Positions 15,884 to 24,858 of a DNA stretch of 39,828 bases are shown one piece after another. How positions within the stretch are numbered: the first letter of the stretch is position 1; each line of letters begins with the position of its first letter. Position numbers and translations under genes: made by a program. The notes under the pieces are model-generated. The model had not been told where the DNA came from. It made no database searches and saw only the letters and a program-made list of their open reading frames with translations. The stretch spans positions 1 to 39,828 of the forward strand of contig SKTU01000149.1 of the NCBI GenBank assembly GCA_007122455.1. Direction: 5' to 3'. This DNA is from Haloarculaceae archaeon (GTDB taxonomy: Archaea; Halobacteriota; Halobacteria; Halobacteriales; Haloarculaceae).

Positions 15884-16969
15884 TCAGGCGATGCGGTACG
15901 CCTCCAGCGCGTCGTGATCCGGCTCCAGACCGAGACCCGGCTCTTCCGGAAGCGTCACCCGGTTACCGTCGGGGGTCGGTGGATCCCGGTACAGTTCCTC
16001 GCTCGCCTTCCAGACGACGTAGTGGAACTCAACGCGCCACCCGTTCGACATCGCCGCCTGGAGGTGCATATTCTGGTAGGGGTACGCGCCGCCGTTGGCG
16101 ATGTCGAGGTTGAATCCCTGTGCGATCGAGGCCACCTTCTTCCCCTCGGTGTAGCCGCCGACGAAACAGACGTTCGGCTGGCTGATGTCGACGGCGCCGT
16201 TCTCCATCAGCGCCCGGTGTCGGAACCGGTGTCCTTCGTTCTGTCCGGCCGCGATCGGAATCCGGGTCCGCTGCCGGAGATCCGCCAGCAGGTCGGCGTC
16301 GTTTCCGTAGACCGGCTCCTCGAACCAGGTCAGATCGTACTTCTCGATCCGATTACACAGTTCGAGCGCCTGGTTGAACGAGTACTGATAGTTGGCGTCG
16401 ATCATCAGCTCGACGTCGTCGCCGACGGCCTCGCGGACGGACCCGACGCGGGAGGCGTCGCGAATCGGATCGGGTGGGCGTCCGACGACCATCTTCAGTC
16501 GAGTTTTACCCTGGGAGACAAACTGCTCGGCGACGTCGACGAGTTCGTCCTCGCTGAACTCGCTGAGACCGAACGTGACGTAGGATTCGACAGGGTTCTG
16601 GGCGCCGCCGAGAAGTCGCCACACCGGCTCGTCGAACCGTTTACCCTTGATGTCCCACAGTGCAATGTCGACCGCACTGAGGGCCGTACTCCACGGCCCC
16701 GTCTGGTCTCTGGGGTTGAGCTCCTCGTGGGCGAGGGTCCAGATTCGCTCGGTCTCCACCGGGTTCTCCCCTTCGATCAGAGGTGCGATCTCTTCGTTGA
16801 CGAACGCCTTCGTCCCCGCCTGGTACAGATAGCCCGTCAGGCCGTGACCGGTGATGCCGGCGTCGGTCTCGACCTCCACGAAGACGTACTGGCTCCGGAT
16901 GGGATCGTCCAAGTGGGGCACTTCGACCGGGACCTCGTGAAGCGTCGCTTCAGTGTGTGTTATTTCCAC
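15884..16969 (-). CDS. Enolase-superfamily (mandelate racemase/muconate lactonizing) enzyme
   Basis: This ~361-residue enzyme has the N-terminal capping domain (residues 1-125) and the TIM-barrel of the enolase superfamily. Metal ligands appear in order: MIDANYQYS (Asp), TWFEEPV (Glu) and AAGQNEGHRF (Glu). The acid/base strand reads TRLKMVVG, so the KxK motif has Arg then Lys. Near the end come LDIANGGAYP and QNMHLQAA. It probably dehydrates or racemises a sugar acid, but the substrate is not evident. I favour GTG 16969; TTG 16975 is in frame two codons earlier. A TATA-like stretch at 17007-17014 supports either. No sugar-acid pathway genes flank it. Confidence 0.87.
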   Translation of the reverse strand: MEITHTEATLHEVPVEVPHLDDPIRSQYVFVEVETDAGITGHGLTGYLYQAGTKAFVNEEIAPLIEGENPVETERIWTLAHEELNPRDQTGPWSTALSAVDIALWDIKGKRFDEPVWRLLGGAQNPVESYVTFGLSEFSEDELVDVAEQFVSQGKTRLKMVVGRPPDPIRDASRVGSVREAVGDDVELMIDANYQYSFNQALELCNRIEKYDLTWFEEPVYGNDADLLADLRQRTRIPIAAGQNEGHRFRHRALMENGAVDISQPNVCFVGGYTEGKKVASIAQGFNLDIANGGAYPYQNMHLQAAMSNGWRVEFHYVVWKASEELYRDPPTPDGNRVTLPEEPGLGLEPDHDALEAYRIA

Positions 16970-17122
16970 GCACAATCACCGATTAACGGTTGACGGCACA
17001 CAGGCATATAATTACGGGGCAGATCCCGACTCGGCGAGTGTCGAGCGACGACCGGTAGATCGAACCCCGTCGCTGTACCGACAGGAGTAGAGTCAATACG
17101 AACTGGCCTCCAGAGGCTGGCA

Positions 17123-17695
17123 ATGAGCCTAGCGAGCAAGGTCGATCCACTGGCGGTGCGGACGACCGCCGTCGATCTCGTCAGTGACCAGCCCTCCGGC
17201 CACAGCGGGACGTTTCACTACCATCAGCTGGCGGAACTGCACCGGTTCGTCGACGAGAACGTCACCTACGTTCCCGATCCGCGTTCGAGAAACTACGTCG
17301 CCCCGCCCGAGGAGACTCTCGAGACGAACGGCGGCGACTGCGACTGTCAGGCCGTCCTCGTCGCGTCGCTCTTCGAGGCGATCGGTGCGACGACGCGCCT
17401 GGTGACGTGCGAATCGACCGACGGAAACTGGCACGCACTCGCCGAGGTCTATCTGGCAGATACGGACGAAGAGGCAGTGAGCGTCGCGGACAGTCTGGGG
17501 GAGTATTACGCTCCCCGAAGCGGATACAGCCAGTTCTGGTACGACTATGGCGACGAGAAACTCTGGTATCCCGCCGACACGGCGATGGGGCGGTACGTCG
17601 GCGACATCCACCAGCTCGCGGAGAACGGCTACGTCCACAGGACGGAGTCGGACGGCACGTGGTCGTGGCACAACGTCGAGTACGACTACCCGTAG
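17123..17695 (+). CDS. Transglutaminase-like cysteine protein
   Basis: This 190-residue protein has a transglutaminase-like (papain-fold) core. The nucleophile sits in TNGGDCDCQAVLVASLFEAI, preceded by the typical VDENVTYVPDP. The histidine of the triad is in GNWHALAEVYLAD, and a downstream aspartate is likely in the WYPADTAMG region. There is no signal peptide, so it is likely cytosolic. In archaea such proteins are usually uncharacterised peptidases or amidases. It is transcribed in the same direction as the M20 gene 45 bp downstream, which has its own promoter. Confidence 0.8.
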   Translation: MSLASKVDPLAVRTTAVDLVSDQPSGHSGTFHYHQLAELHRFVDENVTYVPDPRSRNYVAPPEETLETNGGDCDCQAVLVASLFEAIGATTRLVTCESTDGNWHALAEVYLADTDEEAVSVADSLGEYYAPRSGYSQFWYDYGDEKLWYPADTAMGRYVGDIHQLAENGYVHRTESDGTWSWHNVEYDYP

Positions 17696-17710
17696 AGGGG
17701 CGTCGAACGA

Positions 17711-17716
17711 TTTATC
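17711..17716 (+). promoter_or_regulatory. TATA-like box for the M20 gene
   Basis: TTTATC is centred about 27 nt before GTG 17741. The fit indicates a leaderless transcript and supports the GTG as start. Confidence 0.5.
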
Positions 17717-17740
17717 AGTTCGTACAGACCCGTTCTCAGT

Positions 17741-18985
17741 GTGTCTATCCGAGAAGACGAACTGAAGCGGATGAGCGAAGAGATCCTCGCGTTCCCGAGC
17801 TATCCCGGCGAGGAGGGCGACGCTCAGCGGTGGTTCGCCGACGAACTCGCCGAGTTCGGGTTCGACTGCTACGAGTGGGAGCCCGACGCGGCCGTCCTCG
17901 ACGGACACGATTCGTTCCCACCCGCCGAGGATCTCGAACTGGACGATCGGCCGAGCGTCGCGGGCGTTCTGGAGTTCGGTGATCCCGACGCGGGACCGAC
18001 GCTCGTGTTGAACGGCCACATGGACGTCGTCCCGGTCGAGGAGGCGAACTGGTCCAGCGATCCGTTCGAACCCCGCTGGGAGGGCGACCGGCTCTACGGA
18101 CGGGGCGCCGTCGACATGAAGTGCGGGCTTCTCGCGTGTGTCTTCGCCGCGCTCGCGGTCTCGGACCGCGACCCCGACGTCGACGGTCGGATCGTCGTCG
18201 AGAGCGTCGTCGGCGAGGAGGAGGGCGGTATCGGCGCCGCGATGGCAGCGCTCGAGAACCCCTACCCGTTCGAGCGGGACGCGGCGATCATCCCGGAGCC
18301 GACAGGGCTGGCGCTCACGGTCGCCTCGGAGGGGAGCCTGATGAAGCGGCTCGAACTCTTCGGAAAATCGGCTCACGCCGCCCGAACGTGGGAGGGCGAG
18401 TCGGTGTTACCGCACTTCGAACGGATCCGGAGGGCGTTCATGGATCTCGAATCCGAGCGCTCCGAGCGCGTCACACATCCACTGTACGAGCGGTACGAGA
18501 CGCCGTGGCCGGTGAACTTCGGCACCGTCGAGGCCGGCGAGTGGGCATCCAGCGTCCCCTCCCAGCTCGTCTCGGAGATCAGGATCGGCGTCGCTCCGCA
18601 GGAGACCGTCGACGAGGTCGAAGCCGAGTTCGAGGCGCGCCTCGCGGAGATCGTCGCCGACAGCGAGTGGCTCTCGGCGCATCCGCCGGCCTTCGATCGG
18701 TTCTCCGTTCAGTTCGAGGGGTCGGAGATCGATCCCGACGAACCGATCGTCCGGCTGCTCCGGGAAACCGCAGTCGAGCACGGGATCGACGAGCCGACGG
18801 TCGACGGGAGTACCGGCGGCGCCGACTCCAGACATTACATCGCAGCCGGGATTCCGACGGTGATGTTCGGCCCCGGACCGACCGAACTCGCCCACCAGTC
18901 CGACGAGTACGTCCACTGGGAAGAGCTACTGTCGTGCGCGGAGATCCTCGCCGACACCGCCGTGTCGTATCTGCAGCGCGGCTGA
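17741..18985 (+). CDS. M20-family amidohydrolase/deacylase (ArgE/DapE type)
   Basis: This 414-residue metal-dependent hydrolase has the ArgE/DapE/peptidase-M20 fold. The metal-binding and catalytic motifs are NGHMDVVPV (His, Asp), GRGAVDMKCG (bridging Asp), VVGEEEGGIG (catalytic Glu), PEPTG, and a distal ligand in ELAHQSDEYV. A dimerisation domain with FGKSAHAARTWEGES lies in the middle. It probably removes an acyl group from an amino acid or cleaves a dipeptide in the cytosol. Start GTG 17741 is supported by the TATA box. The neighbouring Rid gene suggests, weakly, amino-acid metabolism. Confidence 0.9.
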   Translation: MSIREDELKRMSEEILAFPSYPGEEGDAQRWFADELAEFGFDCYEWEPDAAVLDGHDSFPPAEDLELDDRPSVAGVLEFGDPDAGPTLVLNGHMDVVPVEEANWSSDPFEPRWEGDRLYGRGAVDMKCGLLACVFAALAVSDRDPDVDGRIVVESVVGEEEGGIGAAMAALENPYPFERDAAIIPEPTGLALTVASEGSLMKRLELFGKSAHAARTWEGESVLPHFERIRRAFMDLESERSERVTHPLYERYETPWPVNFGTVEAGEWASSVPSQLVSEIRIGVAPQETVDEVEAEFEARLAEIVADSEWLSAHPPAFDRFSVQFEGSEIDPDEPIVRLLRETAVEHGIDEPTVDGSTGGADSRHYIAAGIPTVMFGPGPTELAHQSDEYVHWEELLSCAEILADTAVSYLQRG

Positions 18986-19057
18986 ACGTCTCGCTCCCGA
19001 GACGCGATCTCTGGGCATCTCAACACTAATACCGTGAGGGCCAGTATCGAAGGACGT

Positions 19058-19438
19058 ATGCCCGAAGAAGTGTACACCGAAGAGTCCTACGTTAGCCCGT
19101 CACCGTACTCGCAGGCGATCATCCACGGCGACACCGTCTACGTCGCCGGACAGGTTCCGGTCGACGCCGACGGCAACATCGTCGAGGGCGGGATCCGAGA
19201 GCAGACGGCGAAGGTGATGGAGAACCTCGAAACAGTACTCGAGGAGGCCGGAACGTCGCTGGAAAACGCCGTAAAGGCGACGGCGTTTCTCACGGACATC
19301 GACGACTTCGATGCGTTCAACGAGGTCTACGCCGAACACATGCCGGAGCCGAGAGCGGCCCGGAGCACGGTCGAAGTGGCCGACCTCGCGATCGACGTCG
19401 ATGTGGAGGTCGAGGTCATCGCCGCGCTGGAGGAGTGA
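19058..19438 (+). CDS. ridA: Rid family reactive-intermediate deaminase
   Basis: This 126-residue protein is a standard Rid (YjgF/YER057c) domain, which hydrolyses enamine/imine intermediates from PLP enzymes. The signatures SPSPYSQAIIHGDTVYVAGQ, EQTAKVMENLETVLEEAG and the active-site arginine in RAARSTVEVADLA are present. ATG 19058 is preceded by a CACTAATACC box about 29 nt upstream, so the transcript is likely leaderless. The longer in-frame reading from 19034 adds non-family residues and is not used. The stop is 16 bp from that of the convergent deacetylase-like gene. Confidence 0.93.
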   Translation: MPEEVYTEESYVSPSPYSQAIIHGDTVYVAGQVPVDADGNIVEGGIREQTAKVMENLETVLEEAGTSLENAVKATAFLTDIDDFDAFNEVYAEHMPEPRAARSTVEVADLAIDVDVEVEVIAALEE

Positions 19439-19454
19439 TCACGGGCGAAGCCGA

Positions 19455-20585
19455 TCACTCGAGCGGCCAGTTCGCCGCGTGGTGTTCGACCGCGCGGTCC
19501 GTCCACTGCTCGGCCAATCCGACGCTCTCTCCGTATCGGTCGAACGGATCGCCGGTGCCGTGATCCTCGAGTGAGACCGTCGTGTCGAGCGCTCCTTCGA
19601 GAACGCCCAGCGTCGCGAACGCGAGGTGACTCACCTGGTAGCCGCCCTCCTGAATCAGCACGTACTGACCGTCGGCCGTCTCCGTGGCGAGTTCGCGGAA
19701 CCGGTTCGCGATCGTCCGGAACCCTGGCCGCGTGACGAGGTTTCGCGCGAGCGGATCGGAGACACCGGCGTCCTGTCCGGCCGACGCGACGAGCAGGTCC
19801 GGATCGTACGCCCGAACGACCGGTTCGACGATCCGCTCGAAGACGTGTTCGTATCCCTCGTCGCCGGTTCCCGGCGGCAACGGCACGTTGACCGTACAGC
19901 CTTCGCCGTCGCCGACGCCGACCTCCTCGAGGCTCCCCTCCTGGGGATGATACTCCGGATGCCACGCGCCGTGGTCGTTGTGCAGGGAGATCAGCAGAAC
20001 GTCGTCGCGGTCGTAGAAGATCTCCTGAGTCCCGTTGCCGTGGTGGACGTCCCAGTCGACGATTGCGACGCGATCGGCCGCCTCCTCGCGTGCCGCCTCG
20101 GCCGCGAGCGCGGCGTTGTTGAAGAAACAGAAACCGTCAGCACAGTGTGGCTGGGCGTGGTGACCGCTCGGGCGACAGAGCGCGTAGTGGACGCCCGCTT
20201 CGCCCCGAAGCGCTGCGCGAGTCGCCTCGACCGCCGCGCTCGCGGCGTACCGGGCCGCCTCGAAGGAGTGTTCGTTCACGCCGGTGGTGGTGTCTTCGAT
20301 CCGACCGCCGCCGTCGGCGGAGAACGACTCGAACCAATCGATGTAGTCGGGATCGTGGACGGTCTCGATCAGCTCTCGCGGGGCACAATCGACCGACTCG
20401 AACCGCGCCGTGTCGCCGAAGGCGACCTCGATCATCCGCTTTATATTCCGGATCCGTTCGGGTTGGTCGGGATGCGATTCGGCGGTGTCGAGGATCGCCG
20501 GCTTGCGCAGATGCAGCGCACCGTCGGGAGCTTCGTGCTTCAGTGTCTCCTCGTTCCAGTAGACGTTCAGCTCTGCCGTAGCCAT
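19455..20585 (-). CDS. Histone-deacetylase-family amidohydrolase
   Basis: This 376-residue enzyme belongs to the arginase/deacetylase superfamily that includes class II HDACs and acetylpolyamine amidohydrolases. Zinc and charge-relay residues are visible: CRPSGHHAQP (tandem His), DGFCFFNN, DWDVHHGNGT (Asp, His ligands), SLHNDHGAWHPEY, VASAGQDAGVSDP (third ligand Asp) and QEGGYQ (Tyr). The length fits a single catalytic domain. In archaea the natural substrate is uncertain: acetylated proteins or acetylpolyamines are plausible. It stands alone and converges on ridA. Confidence 0.9.
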   Translation of the reverse strand: MATAELNVYWNEETLKHEAPDGALHLRKPAILDTAESHPDQPERIRNIKRMIEVAFGDTARFESVDCAPRELIETVHDPDYIDWFESFSADGGGRIEDTTTGVNEHSFEAARYAASAAVEATRAALRGEAGVHYALCRPSGHHAQPHCADGFCFFNNAALAAEAAREEAADRVAIVDWDVHHGNGTQEIFYDRDDVLLISLHNDHGAWHPEYHPQEGSLEEVGVGDGEGCTVNVPLPPGTGDEGYEHVFERIVEPVVRAYDPDLLVASAGQDAGVSDPLARNLVTRPGFRTIANRFRELATETADGQYVLIQEGGYQVSHLAFATLGVLEGALDTTVSLEDHGTGDPFDRYGESVGLAEQWTDRAVEHHAANWPLE

Positions 20586-20745
20586 GAACGGCTCTGTGTC
20601 GTGCTACTATTTACCGCTGTGGGAACGTGATTACGGCTGCCCGTGATCGGTCGTCGCTGCGATCGCGACTGCCAGTGAGTGGTGGTTCATCTCAATCCAC
20701 GTATAAGGGAAAGATACATACGGACGGATCGTAGCTTTGTAGCAT

Positions 20746-20904
20746 ATGCCACACTGTCGGAACTGCGAATCCTTCGTGACGGAGAACTACGTACGAGTGT
20801 TTGCGCCGGAGGGGATGTCGACCGTCCGCGTCTGTCCGAACTGTGAGGACAAACTCCGTGACGGTGCCGAAGTGCGGGAAGCGCGCTCGACCAGACAGAA
20901 CTAA
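20746..20904 (+). CDS. Small zinc-ribbon protein (DUF7563-like)
   Basis: This 52-residue protein starts MPHCRNCESFVTENYVRVF and carries two CxxC knuckles, CRNC (residues 4-7) and CPNCED (residues 30-33), a typical tiny zinc ribbon. Closely similar proteins ending in VREARSTRQ are widespread in haloarchaea, from memory. A TATAAG box lies at 20702-20707. Its stop overlaps the stop of the convergent winged-helix gene (20901-20904). The function is unknown; single zinc ribbons of this type are often RNA- or protein-binding accessory factors. Confidence 0.8.
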   Translation: MPHCRNCESFVTENYVRVFAPEGMSTVRVCPNCEDKLRDGAEVREARSTRQN

Positions 20905-21158
20905 CCACAGTCGGCCGGCGCCGTAACTTTGGCGTCGTCCAGATACGCTTTTCCGCAATCGGTGAGGCCGTAGACGACGTCGCCGGTTACGGGCGTCACG
21001 AACTCGTGAGCGACGAGTGCATCGACGCGCTGCTCGACGTAGCCGAGATGCATCCCCAGCCGGTTGGCGATGAGCGGCGCGTAATCCGGCTCGTTCTCCG
21101 CGAGGAACTCCAGGATTCGCTCGTCAGCCGCGTGCATCCACTCGTACCTGTCCGTCAT
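20901..21158 (-). CDS. Small winged-helix regulator, PhiH1-repressor-like
   Basis: An 85-residue single winged helix: MHAADERILEFLAENEPDYA, then IANRLGMHLGYVEQRVDALV as the recognition region and VYGLTDCGKAYLDDAK as the wing and last helix. This is the pattern of the many small PhiH1-like repressors of haloarchaea. ATG 21158 is chosen because the 13 codons before it have no family sequence. It probably acts as a dimeric DNA-binding regulator; its target is not evident. It is convergent with, and overlaps by 3 nt, the zinc-ribbon gene. Confidence 0.82.
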   Translation of the reverse strand: MTDRYEWMHAADERILEFLAENEPDYAPLIANRLGMHLGYVEQRVDALVAHEFVTPVTGDVVYGLTDCGKAYLDDAKVTAPADCG

Positions 21159-21250
21159 TGGCACCGCCTTCGATGGTATATTGGTATTTGGTAACATATA
21201 ACAGTGTCGGAGAGCGAAAGGTGTAGGCCGACTCGACGGTAACCAGATCT

Positions 21251-21502
21251 ATGGACGACTACGCCGACCCTCGACCGGTCGACCGGCGTCGGGACGCCGC
21301 GCGGATCACCGCCGGGCTCGTCGCGCTCTCGGTGACCGTCGTCTGGTTCCACGAGCAGCTGTTGGCCGTCCGTCCGCTGGCGTGGCCGCCGACCGATCCG
21401 ATGGCGCTGACGATGTTTCTCGTCGTCGCACTCTCGCTGTTGCTGCAGACGTTCGTCGTCGCGGCGGCCGTCGACGTCCTCTACGGTCGAGTCGTCGGCT
21501 GA
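21251..21502 (+). CDS. Small two-helix membrane protein
   Basis: This 83-residue protein has a charged N-terminus (MDDYADPRPVDRRRDAAR), then two hydrophobic segments at about residues 19-38 and 51-75, with a short polar loop containing RPLAWPPTDP. I do not recognise a family. It overlaps the 3' end of the convergent btuD gene by about 22 nt. The acidic head and membrane pair suggest an integral membrane protein of unknown role. Confidence 0.6.
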   Translation: MDDYADPRPVDRRRDAARITAGLVALSVTVVWFHEQLLAVRPLAWPPTDPMALTMFLVVALSLLLQTFVVAAAVDVLYGRVVG

Positions 21503-22659
21503 GTCGTCGGCAGCTCCCGCAGGGCGTCGAGCAATCCGGTCGTCTCGACGGTCGGCGTCCCCGCCGGCGGCTCGGTACCCTCGAGAGCGACGAGGACGTC
21601 ACTCTCGGCGGCCACGGCCGCGTTCACGCCCTCTAACGGTCCGGCGAGGACGGTCGCGTCGGCTCTCTCGATCAGTTCCGACACGGCACGCCGGCGCTCC
21701 GTAGAGATCTCCTCGAACGGCGGCGCCGTAACGAACTCCGAGGCGATGCTCCGGGCCGTCGCCGTCGCCACGTCGCCGGCCGGAAGGACGCCGACGGTGA
21801 CCTCGATCCCGGCGTCGGCGAGCCGACCGACGACGCGGGCCGTCCGTTCACCGTGACCGAGGACGTGAACGCGGCGCTCCCCCGGCGGAACGTCCGACAG
21901 CGGGGTCACCGCTCGCGTCCCGGTGACGGGATTCGTCGTCACCGCGGTTCGGACGTCGAACGCCCGTTCGAGCCGACCGGCCTCGAGCACCTCCGACGGC
22001 GATCCGGTCGCCAACAGCGACCCCTCCGAGAGGAGAGCGACCGAGTCACAAAAGCGCGCGGCCAGCTCGAGGTCGTGAATCGCGGCGACGACCGCCTTGC
22101 CGTCCTCGGCGAGTTCGCGGGCGAGAGACAGCGTCGCCACCTGGTGGTTGATGTCGAGGCTCGCCGTCGGTTCGTCGAGCAGCAGTGCGGGAGTCTCCTG
22201 GGCGAGCGCCCGCGCGAGGAGCACCCGCTGTCGCTCGCCGCCGCTGAGCTCCCCGACCAGCCGCTCGGCGAACCGCGTCGTATCGGTTCGCTCCATCGCC
22301 ACCTCGACGGCGGTTTGGTCGTCCGTCGAGGCAGTCGAGAAGCGCGATCGGTGCGGAGTTCGACCCATCGTGACGACGTCCTCGACGGGGAAGTCGAAGG
22401 AGAGTGTCGTCTCCTGTGGCACCGTCGCGACGAGCCGTCCGGTTCGCTTGGCCGAGAGGGCGTCGATCTCGCTGCCGTCGATGCGGACGCGCCCGCCCGT
22501 CGGCGAGAGCAACCCGTTTATCGTGCGCAGAAGCGTCGTCTTGCCGGCGCCGTTCGGTCCGACGAGCGCGAGGAACTGCCCCGCCTCGACCGACAGCGAG
22601 ACGTCCGAGAGGATCGTCGAGCCGCCGAGTTCGACGGAGACGTCGTCGACGTCGATCAC
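21481..22659 (-). CDS. btuD: Cobalamin import ATP-binding protein
   Basis: This 392-residue ABC ATPase has Walker [10 protein letters not shown] (34-42), Q-loop VPQETTLSF, signature [15 protein letters not shown], Walker [13 protein letters not shown] and the switch histidine in AAIHDLELA. It energises uptake of corrinoids through BtuC and BtuF, as shown for the Halobacterium btuCDF homologues. A C-terminal domain of about 130 residues (from [20 protein letters not shown]) is extra to ordinary ABC ATPases; a similarly long BtuD is known in Halobacterium, from memory. The start is GTG 22659, which overlaps the btuC stop by GTGA; upstream in-frame codons are antisense read-through inside btuC. 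Confidence 0.9.
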   Translation of the reverse strand: MIDVDDVSVELGGSTILSDVSLSVEAGQFLALVGPNGAGKTTLLRTINGLLSPTGGRVRIDGSEIDALSAKRTGRLVATVPQETTLSFDFPVEDVVTMGRTPHRSRFSTASTDDQTAVEVAMERTDTTRFAERLVGELSGGERQRVLLARALAQETPALLLDEPTASLDINHQVATLSLARELAEDGKAVVAAIHDLELAARFCDSVALLSEGSLLATGSPSEVLEAGRLERAFDVRTAVTTNPVTGTRAVTPLSDVPPGERRVHVLGHGERTARVVGRLADAGIEVTVGVLPAGDVATATARSIASEFVTAPPFEEISTERRRAVSELIERADATVLAGPLEGVNAAVAAESDVLVALEGTEPPAGTPTVETTGLLDALRELPTTQPTTRP

Positions 22660-23702
22660 AGCGCGTGCACCTCCTGTCGCCGAAGGAGATAGAGGAAGAA
22701 GGGTGCGCCGAGCGCGGCGGTGACGATCCCGACGGGGAGTTCGCTCGGACCCATCCGGGCGACGGTATCGGTCGCGACGAGAAAGACCGCACCCGCGAGG
22801 GCGCTCGTCGGGAGCAGGATCCGGTGGTCGGGCCCGACGACGAGCCGCATCATGTGCGGGACGATCAGGCCGACGAAGCCGATCACCCCCGAGACGGCGA
22901 CGGCTGCGGCAGTGATGACCGAGGAGCCGGCCAGAAGGATCCGTTTGGTCCGCTCGACCTCGATGCCGAGCGTCTGGGCGTCGTCCTCGCCGAGCAGCAG
23001 CACGTTGAGATCCCGGGCGTACGCGAGCAGCACGACGAAGAGTACGACGACGAGCGGCAGCGCGATTCTGACCCGGCCCCACGTCGAGGCGTGGAGGTGC
23101 CCCATCAGCCAGTAGACCGCGCGTTCGAGGCTGTCCCCGGCGTGCAGAAGCATGTAGGAGATGACCGCGCCGAGAAACGTCTGGACCGCGACGCCGGCGA
23201 GAAGCAGCGTGGCGACCGGCGTCCGTCCGTCGGTCGTCGCGATCAGATAGACGCCGAAGCCGGCGACGAGCGCGCCGCAGAACGCCGCCAGTGGAAGTCC
23301 GAACGGGATCGTCAGCGGTAGAATGATGAAGGCGACGGCACCAACCGCGGCACCCGTCGACACGCCGATGATCGACGGATCCGCCATCGGATTCCTGAAG
23401 AACCCCTGCATGACGGTGCCGGCGGTCGCCAGCGCGAACCCGACGATCGCCCCGAGCAGGATCCGCGGCAGCCGGATCGTCCGAACGATCGTCTCGGCCG
23501 TCCCGGAAACATCGAAGGCGAACGGGCGAACCCACCGGATCCCCCCGGTACCGAAGGACGGGAGGGCGAGCCCGTTGAGGATCGAAAGCGCCACCTCGCG
23601 AACGCCGATGTCGGCGGGCCCGACGGTCGCACTCGCCAGTACGACGGCGACGAGCAGCGCCGTCAGACCGGCCGACCACGCGAGAGTGCGACTGAGGAGC
23701 AT
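22656..23702 (-). CDS. btuC: Cobalamin import permease
   Basis: This 348-residue FecCD/BtuC-type permease has about 10 transmembrane segments. Family signatures are [40 protein letters not shown], and the ATPase-coupling [23 protein letters not shown] 23702 is the start: a TATA-like TATTTGCC (minus strand, 23723-23730) is about 27 nt upstream, and the long in-frame extension above it is antisense to btuF. It forms an operon with btuD (4-nt overlap) and diverges from btuF. Iron-siderophore permeases are close relatives, so the ligand is a family-and-context inference. Confidence 0.92.
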   Translation of the reverse strand: MLLSRTLAWSAGLTALLVAVVLASATVGPADIGVREVALSILNGLALPSFGTGGIRWVRPFAFDVSGTAETIVRTIRLPRILLGAIVGFALATAGTVMQGFFRNPMADPSIIGVSTGAAVGAVAFIILPLTIPFGLPLAAFCGALVAGFGVYLIATTDGRTPVATLLLAGVAVQTFLGAVISYMLLHAGDSLERAVYWLMGHLHASTWGRVRIALPLVVVLFVVLLAYARDLNVLLLGEDDAQTLGIEVERTKRILLAGSSVITAAAVAVSGVIGFVGLIVPHMMRLVVGPDHRILLPTSALAGAVFLVATDTVARMGPSELPVGIVTAALGAPFFLYLLRRQEVHAL

Positions 23703-23759
23703 CGTCAACTGTAGTTGGTTTAGGCAAATACTTATTGAATACGCTTCACCGTTCCGGTA
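23703..23759. promoter_or_regulatory. Compact divergent btuC/btuF promoter
   Basis: In 57 bp lie two overlapping promoters. ACTTATTG (23730-23737) is 27 nt before the btuF ATG, and TATTTGCC on the minus strand (23723-23730) is 27 nt before the btuC ATG. Both transcripts would be leaderless. A TTTAGGC half-site (23719-23725) overlaps the btuC box and resembles half of the palindromes used by DtxR-family metal regulators in haloarchaea; a matching second half is not evident. Confidence 0.6.
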
Positions 23760-24815
23760 ATGAGACGAAGCCATCGAACGGTCCTCGTGGCTGCACTGCT
23801 GGTGGTCGCCCTCGTCGGAGTCGGGGCGGCGCCGGTGGCAGCGAGCGACGGGGAGTGTGCGTTCCCGTTGACCGAAACGGACGACACCGGAACCGACGTG
23901 ACGCTCGAGGAGCCGGCCGAGACGGTCGTCGTCCTCGATGCCGCGAGCGCACAGACGCTCTGGGAGATCGGTGCCGAGGAGACCGTGATCGGCATGCCGG
24001 TCCGGTCGTACACCGAGTATCTCGAGGGGTCCGAACAGCGCGAAGACGTCCTCACCGAGGACGGAATGGGCGTCGACGTCGAGACGGTCGTCGAGCTCGA
24101 CGCCGACCTCGTGATCGCACCGAACTACGTCGCGGACGACACGATCGAGCAACTCAGGGAGGCCGATCAGACGGTCTACCGAACCGGCTTCGAGGAGTCG
24201 TTCGAAGCGATCTACGAGAAGACCGAGCTGTACGGTCACTTCGTCGGCGAATGCGAGGCCGCCGGCACGGTCGCCGACGAGACCCGCGAGGAGGTCGAGG
24301 AGATCCGCAGCGCGGTCGACGGCGAGGACGCCCCACGAGTGCTCTACTACTTCTTCGGCGTCTCGCCGGGCGCCGAGACGTTCCAGCACGATCTCATCGA
24401 AGTCGCCGGCGGGGAGAACGTCGCGGCGACGGCCGGGATCAGCTTCTACGAGGAGATCTCCGACGAGCTGATTCTCGAACAGGATCCCGAGTGGATCGTC
24501 ACCACCGACGATCCGGACGCGTTCGATCCCGAGGAGGAGCCGTTCCCGGAGACGACCGCCGTTCAGTCCGAGCAGACGCTCGTCGTCGACGCCAACCTCG
24601 CCAGCCAGGCGGCGCCGAGAGTCGTCGAACCGCTCCGGGAGATGGCCGAGGCGTTCCACCCCGAAGCGTTCGAGGAGACGGAGACGCCGACCGAGACGGA
24701 AACGCCGACCCCCGAACCCGAGACCGAAACGCCCGAACCGGACGACCAGCCCGGGTTCGGCGTCGTCGTCGCGATCGTCACGGCCGTCGCAGCCGCGCTC
24801 GTCTACCGCCGCTGA
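23760..24815 (+). CDS. btuF: Cobalamin-binding protein, PGF-CTERM anchored
   Basis: This 351-residue periplasmic-type (cluster A, BtuF/FepB-like) binding protein has a signal peptide (residues 1-28), two lobes, [20 protein letters not shown] and [15 protein letters not shown] in lobe one, and [20 protein letters not shown] in lobe two. The C-terminus has a Thr/Pro/Glu spacer (about residues 303-327) ending in [20 protein letters not shown], a PGF-CTERM signal for archaeosortase processing and lipid anchoring at the cell surface. It is divergent from btuCD and completes the importer. Siderophore binding is the alternative ligand. Confidence 0.88.
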   Translation: MRRSHRTVLVAALLVVALVGVGAAPVAASDGECAFPLTETDDTGTDVTLEEPAETVVVLDAASAQTLWEIGAEETVIGMPVRSYTEYLEGSEQREDVLTEDGMGVDVETVVELDADLVIAPNYVADDTIEQLREADQTVYRTGFEESFEAIYEKTELYGHFVGECEAAGTVADETREEVEEIRSAVDGEDAPRVLYYFFGVSPGAETFQHDLIEVAGGENVAATAGISFYEEISDELILEQDPEWIVTTDDPDAFDPEEEPFPETTAVQSEQTLVVDANLASQAAPRVVEPLREMAEAFHPEAFEETETPTETETPTPEPETETPEPDDQPGFGVVVAIVTAVAAALVYRR

Positions 24816-24829
24816 ACGGCATCGCCTCC

Positions 24830-24858
24830 TTTTTACGGACCCGTCACCCACGACGGGT
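24830..24858 (+). promoter_or_regulatory. srp19 promoter with inverted repeat at the transcript start
   Basis: TTTTTAC (24830-24836) is about 27 nt before ATG 24859. Between them lies an inverted repeat, ACCCGTC (24839-24845) and GACGGGT (24852-24858), 6-nt spacer, ending directly before the start codon. It could be an operator or part of a btuF transcript terminator. Confidence 0.45.

Noticed and set aside
15503-16993. 496-codon plus-strand open frame opposite cspA and the enolase-family gene
   Set aside because: It is antisense to two recognised genes and has no family sequence.
22660-23727. Upstream in-frame extension of the BtuD reading frame
   Set aside because: It is Arg-rich shadow of btuC in another frame; the GTG at 22659 overlapping the btuC stop is the real start.
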